Source: an uncultured Eubacteriales bacterium
GTDB taxonomy: Bacteria > Bacillota > Clostridia > Oscillospirales > Acutalibacteraceae
NCBI GenBank assembly: GCA_900320235.1
Contig: ONRO01000109.1
Location: 1 to 7,109, forward strand
DNA: 7,109 nt
Direction: 5' to 3'
This document shows, in pieces, positions 6,441 through 7,109 of the stretch. Within the stretch, counting starts at the first letter, position 1, and each line of letters starts with the position of its first letter. The translations under genes and the position numbers were made by a program. The notes below the pieces were generated by a model. It made no database searches, was not told where the DNA came from, and saw nothing but the letters and a program-made list of their open reading frames with translations.

Positions 6441-6469
6441 TTGATTTTTATTGATTTTATTTATATAAT
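6441..6469 (+). promoter_or_regulatory. Inner promoter of the secreted-protein gene
   Basis: TTGATT (6441-6446) and a perfect TATAAT (6464-6469) are 17 bases apart. Transcription would start near 6476, giving a leader of about 25 nt that just holds the AGGAGG at 6488-6493. Confidence 0.65.
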
Positions 6470-6500
6470 AGTATCATCAGCTATGTCAGGAGGATGCCAC

Positions 6501-7109
6501 ATGAAAAATAAAAAAACACTATCAGGATTACTTGCGGCCGTCATGTCATCATGTCTTATAGCAGGCTGTGTGATAACGTGCGCACCGTCAGCCGGCATTT
6601 CAGATACGGTTTATGCTGCTTCCGATAATTCTGTTATCAGTCCTGATTCCATTTCTGAATCTGATACAAACATTGAATATCAGAATTACAGATGGGGTAC
6701 ATGGGATTATTTCAATGATTATGCAAATACCATAGGATCATATATCGTTAATACAGATAATAACTGTTTAATGACATTCCAGCCGGGCACGGACGGAAAA
6801 TATATTGCCTCTTATTATTCTTCAGATTACAAGCTTGTAAAAACAAGGACAATAGAAAAAGAGCTTGACATATTCGGCGGCTTTTACAGCGGTTCAGACG
6901 GATATTATATCATTACCGGTCAGGACAATCCTGATGAATCGGATTCAGTAGAATGTTTCCGCATTACAAAGTATGATAAAAACTGGAACAGGATCTCTTC
7001 AGACGGTCTTGATAATTGCAATACCAAAAGTCCGTTTCACGCAGGCAGTCTCAGGGTTGCAGAATATGGCAATTATCTCATCATCAGGACCTGTCATTTA
7101 ATGTACAAA
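6501..7109 (+). CDS. Exported protein of unknown function, possible lipoprotein, C-terminus beyond window
   Basis: The frame is open for 203 codons from the ATG at 6501 to the right edge. AGGAGG at 6488-6493 lies 7 bases before it and fixes the start; an ATG at 6494 runs into a stop after a few codons. Residues 1-25 form a signal peptide: basic MKNKK, then a hydrophobic core. IAGC at 20-23 fits a lipobox with C23 as the lipidated cysteine; alternatively signal peptidase I could cut after VYA (37-39). A Ser/Asp-rich linker (41-59) follows. The rest is rich in Tyr, Asp, Asn and Ser and shows short strand-like blocks such as DGYYIITG (133-140), ITKYDKNWN (155-163) and GNYLIIRTC (190-198), suggesting a beta-propeller-like fold. 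I do not recognise a named family or an active site. It has its own promoters and reads away from alr, so it is not part of that operon. Confidence 0.85.
   Translation, partial: MKNKKTLSGLLAAVMSSCLIAGCVITCAPSAGISDTVYAASDNSVISPDSISESDTNIEYQNYRWGTWDYFNDYANTIGSYIVNTDNNCLMTFQPGTDGKYIASYYSSDYKLVKTRTIEKELDIFGGFYSGSDGYYIITGQDNPDESDSVECFRITKYDKNWNRISSDGLDNCNTKSPFHAGSLRVAEYGNYLIIRTCHLMYK

Overview
This window looks like an ordinary housekeeping stretch of a Gram-positive Clostridia chromosome, most likely a Ruminococcus-like member of the Oscillospiraceae. The evidence is strong AGGAGG-type Shine-Dalgarno sites, sigma-A type promoters with 17-bp spacers, a PolA whose proofreading residues are gone, a YwlE-like phosphatase, intermediate GC in the genes with very AT-rich spacers, and GC-rich modular palindromes between genes of a style I remember from Ruminococcus. 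The genus is an inference from style, not from a database match.

Layout. Five genes lie on the minus strand and one on the plus strand. Reading leftwards from 6106, they are alr (alanine racemase, 6106-4916), a 326-bp repeat-filled spacer, polA (DNA polymerase I, 4589-2001), a low-molecular-weight phosphatase of YwlE type (1924-1481), rimI (N-acetyltransferase, 1484-1032) and tsaD (tRNA t6A synthesis, 902 to the left edge, C-terminus missing). The phosphatase and rimI overlap by 4 bases (ATGA) and are surely co-translated. polA may feed into them across 76 bases. tsaD follows rimI after 129 bases.

The alr-polA spacer holds three things in order from polA: a block of three GC-rich hairpins just ahead of the polA ribosome-binding site, a pyrimidine-rich AT tract, and eight tandem copies of an 11-bp unit. 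No protein fits there.

The 394-bp spacer 6107-6500 separates alr from a divergent plus-strand gene. It carries a near-consensus alr promoter, a well-formed minus-strand terminator with no gene in front of it, a weak minus-strand promoter that would give a small RNA of about 80 nt ending at that terminator, and two tandem promoters reading right. A 7-bp inverted repeat joins the opposing -35 boxes. The right-hand gene (6501 to the edge) encodes an exported, possibly lipid-anchored protein of unknown function, probably beta-rich.

Functionally the minus-strand genes cover peptidoglycan precursor supply (D-alanine), DNA repair and Okazaki processing, probable phosphoarginine removal, ribosomal protein acetylation and tRNA modification. 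I see no defence system, mobile element, CRISPR array, rRNA or tRNA. The least explained parts are the two intergenic regions and the secreted protein.
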